This document shows, piece by piece, positions 28,858 to 38,939 of a stretch of 64,000 bases of DNA (position 1 is its first letter; every line of letters starts with the position of its first letter). The stretch is from positions 248,001 to 312,000 of the forward strand of contig CANMFX010000001.1 of assembly GCA_947497315.1 (NCBI GenBank). Direction: 5' to 3'. Source of the stretch: an uncultured Sphingomonadaceae bacterium. GTDB lineage: Bacteria > Pseudomonadota > Alphaproteobacteria > Sphingomonadales > Sphingomonadaceae. The notes under the pieces are model-generated. The model searched no databases. It saw only the letters and a program-made list of their open reading frames with translations, and was not told the DNA's origin. Both the position numbers and the translations under genes were made by a program.

Positions 28858-29982
28858 CTAAATCTCGTCCATCAACTCCGCCAACGTCGCCAAGCATTCG
28901 CGTGCCAACAGCTTGCACCGCTCCGGTGACCAGCCCTGTTCTTCATCCGGCAAATCGCGATTATCCTTGAATGGCATTTCCAGTGTCATCGCTATGGCTC
29001 CGAAACGCTCGGCGACCTGGTTTGTAGACATGGAGAGATTGGCCTTGCCCTTTGCGGCAGTCGGATACCCTAGTTCAGTCTGGAAATCGGGTGTGCGGGC
29101 GGCGAGCCGATCGCGATAGGCGTTATATTTGCGCCCCATTTCATCGGTCCAGCTCGGGATACCTTCAAATCCGGCAATAAACACCGCCGGTATCGCTTCA
29201 TCGCCATGCACATCCATCGCAAAATCAACGCCGCTTTCATCCATGGCATTGCGGACACACAGCACTTCCGGACTTTTTTCCGCAGTAGGTTCATGCCACT
29301 CCCGGTTTAGGTTCGTTCCGGCATAATTGGTTCGTAAATGACCTCTAAATGAACCATCTGGGTTCATATTGGAGACAACGTGAAACTGGCATTTCTGCAG
29401 TAACGCCCTGGCATGCGGGTCGGCCGGGTCGGTCAGCATTTCCAGCGCACCTTCCATCCACCACTCGGCCATGCTCTCACCGGGATGTTGCCGGGCATAG
29501 AGCCAGACCTGTTTCTCGCCTTCGCCCATTGTGAGACAATCAATCGGTTGCCCTTCCAGGGAATAGCCCAAGGTTCGGCATGTAACACCCTCTACAGAAG
29601 CGACTTCGGAAACAAGATCATGGTGCCGGTCCATGCTGTAAGGCGCGAAATAGGCGAACCAGATGATATTACTGGTTGCGGTATAGCTTATGGAAAGCGT
29701 GCCCTTGTCTTCGTCATAGCTGCTGTCCGCCCGCCCCCAATATTCTCGGTCTTCGCTGACACAGGCATTGTAGCCGGGCCAGCCTTGGGGATAGGCAGAA
29801 TCTTTCAGGCCATTGATATTGAGTTCCAGCGTATCGCCAATTTCGCAGGTGACGCGAAAATGGAACCATTGGAAGAACTCGCTGTCCTTATCCTTGCGGA
29901 TCGATAACTCAGCTTTGGTGCCCGAAATGTCATGGACGGCAATGTTTCCGCTATCAAAAGCGGCGGTGATTTGAATGCTCAT
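28858..29982 (-). CDS. M14-family metallocarboxypeptidase (cytosolic type)
   Basis: 374 residues. An N-terminal beta-domain (about 1-120) precedes the zinc carboxypeptidase fold. Zinc ligands are visible: His166 and Glu169 in [12 protein letters not shown], and His259 in [16 protein letters not shown] and GTNLNREW provide substrate-binding residues. No signal peptide. This subfamily resembles deglutamylase-like M14 enzymes, but its bacterial substrate is not known. It overlaps the upstream lipoprotein gene by 4 bp (ATGA). Confidence 0.92.
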   Translation of the reverse strand: MSIQITAAFDSGNIAVHDISGTKAELSIRKDKDSEFFQWFHFRVTCEIGDTLELNINGLKDSAYPQGWPGYNACVSEDREYWGRADSSYDEDKGTLSISYTATSNIIWFAYFAPYSMDRHHDLVSEVASVEGVTCRTLGYSLEGQPIDCLTMGEGEKQVWLYARQHPGESMAEWWMEGALEMLTDPADPHARALLQKCQFHVVSNMNPDGSFRGHLRTNYAGTNLNREWHEPTAEKSPEVLCVRNAMDESGVDFAMDVHGDEAIPAVFIAGFEGIPSWTDEMGRKYNAYRDRLAARTPDFQTELGYPTAAKGKANLSMSTNQVAERFGAIAMTLEMPFKDNRDLPDEEQGWSPERCKLLARECLATLAELMDEI

Positions 29983-30581
29983 GGCACCCTGATAGTGGTT
30001 CCTGACTCTCCGGGGAAGTCCCTGAATAACGCTTCAGCCAATTTGGATGCTGCCAGACCGGGTTGTGAGGCAGGAGAACCATCTTTGGCTTCTACCGAAG
30101 AGCGACCTTCCCAGACTGTTTGTCCATCGGCGCGGCGGGTAATGCGGACCGATAATTCAGTTGCAATCCTGTCTTTGGGCTTACCGCTCAGGTTGATGCC
30201 GATACCCAGACCAACGCCCGATCCATAGCTGCCAGTGCTGCCGCCCACGCCAACCGATACGGGAGAACGGCCGCCATCCGCGGACAGGCGGCTTTGTTCG
30301 ACCGAAACTCTGGCGACATATTCGCCATTGGCAGCATCAGAGCCCGGATCGGAAAACCCGACGCGCTGCAATTCCCTGCGCACAGCGGCTTCATAAGTGC
30401 CCTGTTCCAACACCCGGCCATCGCTGACTTCGGAGTTTGAGACGATTGCTATCGTTCCAGTGATTATCTGCGCGTCCTGCGCATTATGAAAACGGGTAAC
30501 GTTCACCGGCGGTGTGGATGCTACACAGGCGGTCATTGCCAGCGACATTAATGCGATCCCGAAAAGCTCTTTGCGTGCCAT
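29979..30581 (-). CDS. DUF4136-like lipoprotein
   Basis: 200 residues. The N-terminal signal [22 protein letters not shown] carries a lipobox (MTAC). The mature protein begins PPVNVTRFH and contains a glycine-rich middle ([22 protein letters not shown]), resembling DUF4136 lipoproteins of alphaproteobacteria. Function unknown. A ribosome site (TAGGA) precedes the ATG. It is the first gene of a two-gene operon with the M14 peptidase. Confidence 0.8.
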   Translation of the reverse strand: MARKELFGIALMSLAMTACVASTPPVNVTRFHNAQDAQIITGTIAIVSNSEVSDGRVLEQGTYEAAVRRELQRVGFSDPGSDAANGEYVARVSVEQSRLSADGGRSPVSVGVGGSTGSYGSGVGLGIGINLSGKPKDRIATELSVRITRRADGQTVWEGRSSVEAKDGSPASQPGLAASKLAEALFRDFPGESGTTIRVP

Positions 30582-30730
30582 ATTTTCCTACTCCCGACCA
30601 ACTGTGCGCTATCTTAGCCTAAATTCCGATACTCGCGCGTAAATAATTGCATCCGCATGGCTCTATGGTTAACCGGATAACGACTTTTCCCGGATATCAC
30701 GCCTCTTTTGTGGGCTTTTGAGGAGACAAC

Positions 30731-31735
30731 ATGCCGGATCGCTTCACTATTTTGGTCACAGGCGGCGCGGGTTACATAGGTAGCCATGCTGTTTTGGCGC
30801 TGAAAGATGCCGGCTGGCCGGTTGCGGTCATCGATAATCTCACTACCGGTTTTCGCTGGGCTGTGCCGGATGATGTGACCTTCTATGAAGGGGATATCGA
30901 AGATACCGTTCTGGTTCTCAAGATCATGGAAGACGAAAATATCGGCGCGATCATGCATTTTGCAGGTTCCATCATTGTGCCGGAATCTGTTGAAAATCCG
31001 CTCAAATATTATCACAATAACAGCGCCAAAAGCCGCAGCCTGATTGATGCGGCCGTTACTGGCGGGGTAAAGCATTTTATCTTTTCATCCACCGCAGCGA
31101 CTTATGGCATCCCTGAAGAAAGCCCGGTGAGCGAACAAACACCCCAGCTACCGATAAATCCTTATGGCATGTCCAAATTGATGACCGAACATATGCTGCG
31201 TGACGTATCGGCAGCGCATGACCTGAATTTCTGTGCTTTGCGCTATTTCAATGTTGCTGGTGCAGATCCCCAGACGCGGACAGGGCAATCCACGGCGGGC
31301 GCAACCCATCTGATCAAGGTTGCGGTGGAAGCCGCTTTGGGCAAGCGGGACAGTGTTGCCGTGTTCGGCACCGATTATGACACACCGGATGGTACCGGCG
31401 TGCGTGACTACATACATGTTTCCGATCTCGCCGCTGCCCATGTGCTGGCACTTGAGGCGCTGATTGCGGATCCTGAGCAGAATCACTTGCTCAATTGTGG
31501 TTATGGCCGGGGTTTCTCGGTGCTCGAAGTGCTCGACGCCGTCGATCGGGTCACGAATCTTAAAATTTCCCGCAAGCTGGAAGGCCGCCGTGCTGGCGAT
31601 CCCGATTCGCTGATTTCCGACAATCACGCGATCATGAAAAGCTTCCCGTGGCAGCCGCAATATGCGGATTTGGACAAAATTGTGACCCATGCACTGGCCT
31701 GGGAACGTAAATTGGGTGAAATTCGCGGAGAATAA
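30731..31735 (+). CDS. galE: UDP-glucose 4-epimerase
   Basis: 334 residues. Extended SDR with [20 protein letters not shown] at the N-terminus, [15 protein letters not shown], the SSTAATYG catalytic serine/threonine region and YGMSK Tyr/Lys. The C-terminal [12 protein letters not shown] motif is typical of GalE. Interconverts UDP-Glc and UDP-Gal and may feed surface glycans; it is separate from the polysaccharide locus by the peptidase operon. Ribosome site GAGGAG lies 7 nt upstream. Confidence 0.95.
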   Translation: MPDRFTILVTGGAGYIGSHAVLALKDAGWPVAVIDNLTTGFRWAVPDDVTFYEGDIEDTVLVLKIMEDENIGAIMHFAGSIIVPESVENPLKYYHNNSAKSRSLIDAAVTGGVKHFIFSSTAATYGIPEESPVSEQTPQLPINPYGMSKLMTEHMLRDVSAAHDLNFCALRYFNVAGADPQTRTGQSTAGATHLIKVAVEAALGKRDSVAVFGTDYDTPDGTGVRDYIHVSDLAAAHVLALEALIADPEQNHLLNCGYGRGFSVLEVLDAVDRVTNLKISRKLEGRRAGDPDSLISDNHAIMKSFPWQPQYADLDKIVTHALAWERKLGEIRGE

Positions 31736-31841
31736 GCCGCCTACATGCTTGACTTTGGCGGGCCGTGACCCTAACTGCACCGTCTGCATACAGCTTTGGC
31801 TGTTTTCAAGAAATTTAGATTTATTAAGGCGTGGTACCAAA

Positions 31842-31967
31842 ATGAAGATCCGCAACTCTTTGAAGTCGCTCAAAAACCGTCATCGGGACTGCCGCGTGAT
31901 CCGTCGTCGTGGCCGTACCTATGTGATTAACAAAACGAATCGCCGGTTCAAAGCGCGCCAAGGCTAA
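31842..31967 (+). CDS. rpmJ: Ribosomal protein bL36
   Basis: 41 residues, [20 protein letters not shown] then [21 protein letters not shown], the alphaproteobacterial zinc-free form of bL36 (only one Cys remains, so no zinc ribbon). Highly basic. It lies 106 bp after galE and 9 bp before a HAD hydrolase gene. A possible promoter upstream is TTGACT (31749-31754) with a weak -10 17 bp later. Confidence 0.97.
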   Translation: MKIRNSLKSLKNRHRDCRVIRRRGRTYVINKTNRRFKARQG

Positions 31968-31976
31968 ATTCGCCCT

Positions 31977-32603
31977 GTGGCAGATATGACTGCCATTTCC
32001 AAAATTGATACGGTTATCTTCGATGTCGGCAATGTCCTGTATCAATGGGATTTGCGCTGTCTGTTCGAAAAGCTGATCGACGATGCAGAAGAACTGGACT
32101 GGTTCCTGCTGAATGTCATCACGCCCGAATGGCATTTCCAACATGATGCCGGCCGTCCGCTGGCGGAGATGGTGCCTGAGCGGATCTCGCAATTTCCTCA
32201 ATATGAATCGCATATCAAAGCTTATGCGACACGGTTCAATGAAACTATTCCAGGGCCTGTAGCCGGGTCATTGCAACTGGTAGAGAAGCTCGCATCCAAT
32301 GGCGTCCCAATTTTCGGGATCACCAATTTCGGCTCGGAATTTTGGCGAGGCTTCCGTCCAACGGCCAAAATTTTTGATTCTTTTGCGGATATTATTGTGT
32401 CCGGTGACGAAAAGTTGGTGAAGCCCGATGCCGCAATCTACGAACTAGCGCTCGACCGCTTCAACGTTACCTCCGATCAATGCTTGTTTATCGATGACCG
32501 TCCGGAAAATGTCGCAGGCAGTGAAAAACTGGGCATGAAGGGTCATCATTTTCGGGATGCAAGGACACTGAAGCAGGAACTGACAGCGCTCAAACTGCTG
32601 TAG
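31977..32603 (+). CDS. HAD-family hydrolase
   Basis: 208 residues from a GTG, or 205 from ATG 31986. Motif I is VIFDVGNVLYQWD (Asp nucleophile), motif II FGITNF, motif III lysine in GDEKLVKPDAAIYE, and motif IV FIDDRPENV. The pattern matches the haloacid-dehalogenase/YihX-like phosphatases. The substrate is unknown, probably a small phosphorylated metabolite. Confidence 0.9.
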   Translation: MADMTAISKIDTVIFDVGNVLYQWDLRCLFEKLIDDAEELDWFLLNVITPEWHFQHDAGRPLAEMVPERISQFPQYESHIKAYATRFNETIPGPVAGSLQLVEKLASNGVPIFGITNFGSEFWRGFRPTAKIFDSFADIIVSGDEKLVKPDAAIYELALDRFNVTSDQCLFIDDRPENVAGSEKLGMKGHHFRDARTLKQELTALKLL

Positions 32604-32615
32604 CGCGTCTATAGA

Positions 32616-33002
32616 CTATGCTTGGCCTAACGCGCTCGACAGCCGGTCACGAATGGTTTTCAACTCTTTCAACATCATACCATTGTCGCCGTTGACACCT
32701 GCCGTCATCGCATTCGAAGACGTTGCAGGAGCGCTGGACACCGCTTGCGCCGCTGGCTTGGCCTTCCGTGATGTCAGAAATTTGCGTGCGCCTTTTATTG
32801 TATAGCCTTCTTCGTTGAGCAGGCGGTTGATCGTCTTGACCATCTCGACATCTTCGGGCCGGTAATGGCGACGAGAGCCAGCCCGCTTCAGCGGCTGGAG
32901 CATGCCAAATTGTTCTTCCCAATAACGCAATATATGGGGCTTGATATTCAGCTCTTTCGAAAGCTCTCCAATGGTCCGGAATGCGTCACTGTCCTTGGTC
33001 AT
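32616..33002 (-). CDS. MerR-family transcriptional regulator
   Basis: 128 residues. An N-terminal MerR winged helix: TIGELSKELNIKPHILRYWEEQF, then RRHYRPEDVEMVKTINRLLNEEGYTIKGARKFL. The C-terminal part is short, Ala/Ser-rich and without effector-binding cysteines. It lies 20 bp downstream of ihfA in the same direction, an arrangement often seen in alphaproteobacteria. Targets are unknown. Confidence 0.92.
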   Translation of the reverse strand: MTKDSDAFRTIGELSKELNIKPHILRYWEEQFGMLQPLKRAGSRRHYRPEDVEMVKTINRLLNEEGYTIKGARKFLTSRKAKPAAQAVSSAPATSSNAMTAGVNGDNGMMLKELKTIRDRLSSALGQA

Positions 33003-33022
33003 ACTATACTCGACCTTTCAGA

Positions 33023-33322
33023 CTACCCGGCCGCGATTATGCGGTCGCGCATCGTTTGGCTGGCGCGGAACGTCAGCACCCGGCGCGGAGCAATTGGCAC
33101 TTCTACGCCGGTTTTCGGATTGCGCCCGGTACGTTCGCCCTTGTCCCGCAGGACAAAGGTTCCAAAGCCGGAAATTTTGACATTTTCACCATCAATCAAG
33201 GCGTTGATCATATGATCCAGAATTGATTCCACCATCACGGCGCTATCCGCTCTGGATAGCCCGACTTGGCGATTCATAGTATCGGAAAGATCGGCACGGG
33301 TAAGAGTGCTGCTGTAGCTCAT
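33023..33322 (-). CDS. ihfA: Integration host factor alpha subunit
   Basis: 99 residues of the DNABII family. Key parts are [32 protein letters not shown], then [25 protein letters not shown] with the DNA-bending Pro-tipped beta arm, and [16 protein letters not shown]. Length and the [11 protein letters not shown] stretch match IhfA rather than HU. It heads a two-gene unit with the MerR regulator. Confidence 0.95.
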   Translation of the reverse strand: MSYSSTLTRADLSDTMNRQVGLSRADSAVMVESILDHMINALIDGENVKISGFGTFVLRDKGERTGRNPKTGVEVPIAPRRVLTFRASQTMRDRIIAAG

Positions 33323-33446
33323 ATGAAATATCTCCTAGTAAGAGATTGAAAATCCTACCCTTCCTATAGGGCAAGTTAAGAAATATGTAAATCTCAGCCG
33401 CAATCTATTAGTAGATTTCGTTCATTTCCCACGATAAGCCGCTCTG

Positions 33447-34256
33447 ATGACAGATCAGATGACCGATAAAACCGATAAAATGGTAACACTCTCCACACTT
33501 TTGGAACAATGCGGATCGGGCGGCGACGCCAATCCCGTCACTCTGCCCCAGGGCTGGACCCAGGGCCGGACCGCTTTTGGCGGCCTTTCAACGGCGCTGG
33601 CTTATCATGCTGCGAGCCACATCGAAGAAGATCTACCCGGGCTGCGCTCTGCGCAAATTGCCTTTACGGGTCCGCTATTTGGCGCGCTGACTGCACAGAC
33701 AAAAATGCTCCGGCGGGGACGCAATACCGCGTTTGTCCAGTCTGAGCTGTTCGGCGAAAAAGGACTCGGCCTGCACTGCAATTTCATCTTCGCCAGTCAG
33801 AGAGACACTGAAATCAAAAGCCATGATATGGCCCATCCTGACTTTCCGCCCCTTCCCAAAGAAGAGGAATTGCACAGCGGACCGGAGCAGTTTTTCACCT
33901 CAAAAATGGAGTTTGTCGGCAAACGGATCGATACCAGTATCAAAACCAACCGCCTGACCCGCTGGATGCGGCTCAAAGACCGTGAAGGCCTTGATCCCAT
34001 AGCGGAGATATTGTGCATGGGTGACAGTCTGCCGCCGTCCATCATGGGGCTGCTAGACAAAAACGCAATGGTCAGCTCGATGAACTGGCAGGTCAATATT
34101 ATCGCTGACCACCCTGCAACAACTGATGGCTGGTGGTTGATTGATTCCCAAACCCATCACGCCGATCACGGCGCGAGCAGCCAGTTCATGAGCATCTGGA
34201 ACAGCGATCGACAGCTGGCAGCAACCGGTATGCAAAGCGTGGCCTATTACGCCTGA
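33447..34256 (+). CDS. Acyl-CoA thioesterase, double hotdog fold
   Basis: 269 residues. The N-terminal region TLPQGWTQGRTAFGGLSTALAYHAA with SAQIAFTGPL is the first hotdog domain, with the gly-rich FGG turn, and the C-terminal part (WWLIDSQTHHADHGASSQFMSIWNSDRQLAATGMQS) is the second, as in TesB/4HBT_3-type thioesterases. It hydrolyses acyl-CoA; chain length preference is unknown. Another ATG at 33459 could be the start. Confidence 0.85.
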   Translation: MTDQMTDKTDKMVTLSTLLEQCGSGGDANPVTLPQGWTQGRTAFGGLSTALAYHAASHIEEDLPGLRSAQIAFTGPLFGALTAQTKMLRRGRNTAFVQSELFGEKGLGLHCNFIFASQRDTEIKSHDMAHPDFPPLPKEEELHSGPEQFFTSKMEFVGKRIDTSIKTNRLTRWMRLKDREGLDPIAEILCMGDSLPPSIMGLLDKNAMVSSMNWQVNIIADHPATTDGWWLIDSQTHHADHGASSQFMSIWNSDRQLAATGMQSVAYYA

Positions 34257-34278
34257 ATATTATGGTTGAATGGGCGGA

Positions 34279-37200
34279 TCAGCTCTCCGTCAGAGGTTGC
34301 CGCCGTTGAGCCACGAATTCCTGAATCCGACGTTTGCCACGATGTTCGAGCAAAGCCAAAGCCGGGATCAGCAGTTGCAGGATGACGGCACCGAACAATA
34401 CGCCAAAGCCGAGACTGGCCGACATTGGAATCAGGAACTGCGCTTGCAGACTGGTCTCGAACGTGATCGGCGCAACACCCAGAAAGGTGGTCAGCGACGT
34501 TAGCATGATTGGCCGGAAACGGGATTTCGCGCCGCTTATGATTGCTTCTTCTATCGACATGCCGTTGCGCAGGTTTTCGTTGATAAAATCGATCATCACC
34601 AACGACCCGTTTACGATCACGCCTGACAGGGCAATAATGCCGAATATACTAAGTACCACCAATTGTAGGCCCAGCAAGATATGCCCGATTAGTGCCCCAA
34701 TAATGCCAAAGGGAATGACCGCCATGATGATCAGCGGCTGCACATAAGAACGGAACGGGATAGCGAGCAGGGCGTAGATTGCCAGCAGCGCGAAAGCAAA
34801 GGCTTTACCAAGATCACCAAATGACTCGGCCTGCTCTTCCTGCTCTCCACCCAGGGTATAGAGGAGCTGCGGATAATCGGCCTGCAGCCGCGGCATGATA
34901 TCATTGTTCAGCGCATCCGCGATTTCCTGTCCGGTCACCACATCTTCGTCGATATCGGCTGTTATGGTTGTTACCCGTCGGCCATCTGTCCGGCGAATAA
35001 TTGACGGCGCTTCACCAAAAGACACCTCGGCCAGCGTGGCCAAAGCCACTTCACCGCCAGGGACCCGAACCCGAAATCGCTCTACATCGCTGATCGAATT
35101 GCGTTCTTGTTCGGGCAGACGGATATAAACTCGCACATCCTCCCGGCCGCGCTGGATGCGTAGAGCCTCACTCCCGAAAAAGGCAGCGCGCACTTGCAGG
35201 GCGACATCCTGCAAGGTGACACCCAGGGTTCGGGCCGCTGGTTTCAGGCGCAGCTGTATTTCCTGCAAACCTTCATCCTGATCGGTCTCAATATCAAAGA
35301 CGCCGGAAAAGCGGGCCAGTTCGTCCATCAACTGCACAGAGGCCGCATCCACTATCGCCGGATCAGGATCGGATAGCTGGACGTTAACCGGCGCGCCGAC
35401 CGAAATCAGTTCCGATGCAAAGACAAGCGAGCGTGCTTCAACTATCGGTCCAACCGTATCTCGCCAGGCGCTCTCAAACGCCTTGGCATCCAGCTCTCGT
35501 TGATCACCTGGCACGAAACTGAACTGCACGCTGGCAAGATTGGATGACAAATTGCCACTGGTCGGTTCCGGCCCACCGTCCCGCGCCGTTTGCCCGATGC
35601 TGGTGAATATGCCGCGCAAAGGGGAGGGTTCATCATCATCCTGCTCCGCTTCAAATTCGGCATAGGCCTTGCGACCACCTTCCTCAATCAGTCTGGCAAT
35701 TCTTTCCGTCTGTTCAATCGTCGTCCCGGCTGGCATCTCCAGATTGGCGGTCACCACATCCGCTTCCACGGACGGGAAAAACCCGACTTTAATGATGCCG
35801 GCAGGAATGAAAGAAGCAAACAGGATCAGGGTGGCGACGGCCCCGGCCACGATAACATAAGGCATACGCAGCGAGAAATTCAGCGCCCGATCCAGCGGGC
35901 CGTCGACAAAGGCCTGATAGTGCCGGTCGACCTTCGCCTGCAAACGTTCAAAGAACCGTGTGACAATATTCAGATTGGGTGTGCCAGGCGCAGGAAGATG
36001 GCTGAGATGATAGGGTAGGATCAAAAGACATTCGATCAGCGACAGCGCAAGAACCGCGATCACGACCAGCGGTATATCAGCCACCAATTTCCCAATTACG
36101 CCGCCAATGGCAAAAAGCGGAGAGAAAGCGGCAACGGTTGTCAAAACCGCAAAGATTACCGGCACTGTAACCCGCCGCGCACCGGTAATCGAGGCGCCCA
36201 GACCTGTACGGCCATTTTCGCGCTGCGCGTAGATATTCTCACCCACCACAATGGCGTCATCGACCACCAGTCCCAGCGCCAGAATGAAACCGAATAGCGA
36301 GAACATATTGATACTGGAACCAGCGAGATCGAGCAGGTAGATGGCGCCGATAAATGTGACGCCAATGCCAACCGCTGTCCACATTGCCAACCGGATATCG
36401 AGAAACAGTGTCAATGAGAGCAGGACAAGAAACAGACCAATGGCCGCGTTTTTCAGCAATAGGCTCAGACGGTCATTGAGCAGCTCTGAATCGTCACTCC
36501 AGATGGCGTAAGACACACCTTCGGGCAGCGTCCCTGCGAAATCATTCTCCAGATATTCCCGAACCGCTTTCGCGACATCAAGAACCCGTTCGTCACTGGT
36601 GCGAAAGACTTCGACAAACGCAACCGGCTTGCCATTGTAGAGAGGCAGCAGGTCGGCATCTTCAAACCCGTCCTTGATGGTCGCGACCTGACCCAGTTTG
36701 ATGAGCGCGCCATTTTCGTTGCTGACCAGAACGATGTCTTCGAAATTCTGCTGGTTGTAATTCTGTCCGATAGTGCGAACGCGCACTTCTTCTGTATTGG
36801 TATCAATCGAACCGGCCGGACTATCAAGGCTGCTCGCGGCGACGGTCCGCGAGATATCATTGAGGGACAAACCAAAAGCCTGCAGAGTGTTTTGAGGCAC
36901 TTCGACCGATATTTCATAGTCGCGGATCGAGCTGGTATCGACAAACGAAACCTCGTCCAATGCCGCGAGCGAGTCCTCCAGTTGATAGGCAACTTCCTTA
37001 AGCGCGGTTTCCGACACATCGCCAAATATCGCAATTCTTACAACGCTTTGCCGCGTCGTCAGCTCCCGAACATCCGGCTCTTCCGCCTCATCGGGGAAAG
37101 TCTGGATCTGGTCAATTTCGGCCTTCACGTCGTCCAGAGCGCGGTCGATGTCGGTGCCCAGCTCCAGTTCTACCGAAACCTGGCCCGACCCTTCAAACGC

Positions 37201-37524
37201 ACTGGCCGTGACTTTTTTTACCCCGTCGACGGCCTCTACCGCTTCTTCGATTTTCTGGACAACGGATTCTTCGACCTCATCAGGCGTGGCGCCGGGATAG
37301 ACAACACTCACCTGCACGGTGTCGAGACTGTTCTCCGGGAAAACTTCTTGCACAATAGTTCCGAAAGACGCGATTCCGGCGATGAAGAAGAAGAACATCA
37401 ACAGATTGGCCGCCACGCCATTGCGCGCCATGAACGCGACCATGCCTTTCTGTTCCATAACGGCTTTGCTGGGAACTTCGGGACCCGATGGAGGGACGCC
37501 AGATTTATCTGCCGGTTCGGTCAT
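34279..37524 (-). CDS. RND-family efflux transporter permease
   Basis: 1081 residues with the RND topology: an N-terminal membrane helix near residues 35-58, two large periplasmic loops and two sets of membrane helices. The GLVVDDAIVVGENIY stretch carries the conserved aspartates of helix 4 and FGFILALGLVVDD precedes it. The early VYPGATPDEVEESVVQKIEEAV motif is typical. It is the inner-membrane pump of a tripartite system with the adaptor and outer-membrane factor encoded upstream; its ATG overlaps the adaptor stop by 4 bp. Substrates are unknown. Confidence 0.95.
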   Translation of the reverse strand: MTEPADKSGVPPSGPEVPSKAVMEQKGMVAFMARNGVAANLLMFFFFIAGIASFGTIVQEVFPENSLDTVQVSVVYPGATPDEVEESVVQKIEEAVEAVDGVKKVTASAFEGSGQVSVELELGTDIDRALDDVKAEIDQIQTFPDEAEEPDVRELTTRQSVVRIAIFGDVSETALKEVAYQLEDSLAALDEVSFVDTSSIRDYEISVEVPQNTLQAFGLSLNDISRTVAASSLDSPAGSIDTNTEEVRVRTIGQNYNQQNFEDIVLVSNENGALIKLGQVATIKDGFEDADLLPLYNGKPVAFVEVFRTSDERVLDVAKAVREYLENDFAGTLPEGVSYAIWSDDSELLNDRLSLLLKNAAIGLFLVLLSLTLFLDIRLAMWTAVGIGVTFIGAIYLLDLAGSSINMFSLFGFILALGLVVDDAIVVGENIYAQRENGRTGLGASITGARRVTVPVIFAVLTTVAAFSPLFAIGGVIGKLVADIPLVVIAVLALSLIECLLILPYHLSHLPAPGTPNLNIVTRFFERLQAKVDRHYQAFVDGPLDRALNFSLRMPYVIVAGAVATLILFASFIPAGIIKVGFFPSVEADVVTANLEMPAGTTIEQTERIARLIEEGGRKAYAEFEAEQDDDEPSPLRGIFTSIGQTARDGGPEPTSGNLSSNLASVQFSFVPGDQRELDAKAFESAWRDTVGPIVEARSLVFASELISVGAPVNVQLSDPDPAIVDAASVQLMDELARFSGVFDIETDQDEGLQEIQLRLKPAARTLGVTLQDVALQVRAAFFGSEALRIQRGREDVRVYIRLPEQERNSISDVERFRVRVPGGEVALATLAEVSFGEAPSIIRRTDGRRVTTITADIDEDVVTGQEIADALNNDIMPRLQADYPQLLYTLGGEQEEQAESFGDLGKAFAFALLAIYALLAIPFRSYVQPLIIMAVIPFGIIGALIGHILLGLQLVVLSIFGIIALSGVIVNGSLVMIDFINENLRNGMSIEEAIISGAKSRFRPIMLTSLTTFLGVAPITFETSLQAQFLIPMSASLGFGVLFGAVILQLLIPALALLEHRGKRRIQEFVAQRRQPLTES

Positions 37525-38939
37525 TGTGCTCCGTCAGCTCCGGATTTCTTAGCTCCCGATTGGGTGCCTTTGGTTTTGCCTTCCTTTGTTTTGCTGCCCT
37601 TGGGTTTCTCGGCGACCGGTTTGGGTTTCGCCGTATCTTGCCTATCCTCGGCAATCCGGATCTTCTGTCCGTCCGTGGCGGTTTTCAACGCCCCCAAAAT
37701 CACCACCGGCTTTGCACCCAGGCCAACCGTGCTGATTAACGCCTGTGTATCGGTGCGCTGGAATATATTCACTTTGACAATGCGCAACTTTCCGTCCCGC
37801 ACCAGCCATATCTGGTTGCCGGGGCGCAATGCCGCCAAGGGCAATATTGCATATCGGTCCAGCGCCCGGCCCGTAATTTCAGCATCGACAAAGCTTCCGA
37901 CAAACAAAGGCGGAGCGCCTGATGCACCCGCTGATTTCTGTCCTTGTTTCTGCGTCACTGCCGGAGCGCCGCCACGAAGCGGGTTGGGGATGCGCAGGAA
38001 CACATCAATCGTCCGGGTCTGCGGATTGAGCACATTGCTGGCGCGGTCAACATAGGCCTGCCATCGGTAACGGGTTCCACCATAATCAGAATAGACCGAT
38101 GCCTCGATCCGGCCGCTGCCTGACCGCCACAGTGCCGGGATCAGTGCCGCTTCGCTTTCCGACAGTGGGATAACCGCTTCGAAATCCGCCGTACCGACCA
38201 TAGAACCGAGCGCCTGCCCAGGCGCGACATAGCTGCCCAATGCAATTTCTTCTGATCGCACCACGCCCGAAAAAGGTGCGCGTACGGTAGTGCGTCTCAG
38301 CGCGGTTTGCGCATCAGCCAGCTGTGCCTGAGCGCGACGAAGGCCCGCCCGGGCAGACTGTAATTGCGGCTCGCGGGTCGCCAGACCGTTAGTCGGCGTT
38401 GCATTGGCCCCCTGCCCGTTAGTAGCCTGACTTTTTGCTAACTCATCCGGCGGCAAAATCCTTGCCGCATAATCGCTGCTGTCCACACTCGCATAGGCGC
38501 TGCTGCTGGCTGCGCGCTTTTGAAAGCGGGCAATTTCTGCCTTGGCCAGCGCCACTTCCTCCCGGGCCTCCAGAACTGCCACATTTTGCGAGGCGACATC
38601 GGCCTGCGCTGTCTGCACGGCGTTGCGATAGTCGGACGTATCTATGCGGAACAAGGTTGCACCGCGCGCAACCCTTTGGCCTTCCCGAAGCCGGGGATTC
38701 ACATAGACCAGCTTTCCCGCCACCTCGGCAGAAAGAGTCAGCTCTTCACGCGCACGCACCGTGCCAGCGCCCTGAACCATTAAATTCCCAGAACGAATTT
38801 CCAGAGCCTCGGCCTGCACCAGCGGGATATTCTCCTCCGGCGGTTTTTCTTCCGGACCGGAGCGCACAAAAATCAACAGCGCCGCAATCGCGATGGCTGC
38901 AAGCAGGATCAGTCCGCCAATGACGCGTTGCCGATGCAC
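37521..38939 (-). CDS. RND periplasmic adaptor (membrane fusion protein)
   Basis: 472 residues. An N-terminal membrane anchor (VIGGLILLAAIAIAALLIFV) is followed by a lipoyl/hairpin region with a long coiled coil (VQTAQADVASQNVAVLEAREEVALAKAEIA), and a beta-barrel (TTVRAPFSGVVRSEEIALGSYVAPGQAL). The C-terminus is an unusual Lys/Gly/Pro-rich low-complexity tail after about residue 440. It bridges pump and outer-membrane channel. It overlaps both neighbours, so the three genes form one transcription unit. Confidence 0.94.
   Translation of the reverse strand: MHRQRVIGGLILLAAIAIAALLIFVRSGPEEKPPEENIPLVQAEALEIRSGNLMVQGAGTVRAREELTLSAEVAGKLVYVNPRLREGQRVARGATLFRIDTSDYRNAVQTAQADVASQNVAVLEAREEVALAKAEIARFQKRAASSSAYASVDSSDYAARILPPDELAKSQATNGQGANATPTNGLATREPQLQSARAGLRRAQAQLADAQTALRRTTVRAPFSGVVRSEEIALGSYVAPGQALGSMVGTADFEAVIPLSESEAALIPALWRSGSGRIEASVYSDYGGTRYRWQAYVDRASNVLNPQTRTIDVFLRIPNPLRGGAPAVTQKQGQKSAGASGAPPLFVGSFVDAEITGRALDRYAILPLAALRPGNQIWLVRDGKLRIVKVNIFQRTDTQALISTVGLGAKPVVILGALKTATDGQKIRIAEDRQDTAKPKPVAEKPKGSKTKEGKTKGTQSGAKKSGADGAQ

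Noticed and set aside
2343-28860. Attachment-site direct repeat of the tRNA-Ser 3' end at the far end of the polysaccharide locus
   Set aside because: I looked around 28838-28860 for the tRNA 3' terminal sequence and saw no copy. No integrase gene was found either, so island insertion stays a compositional inference.
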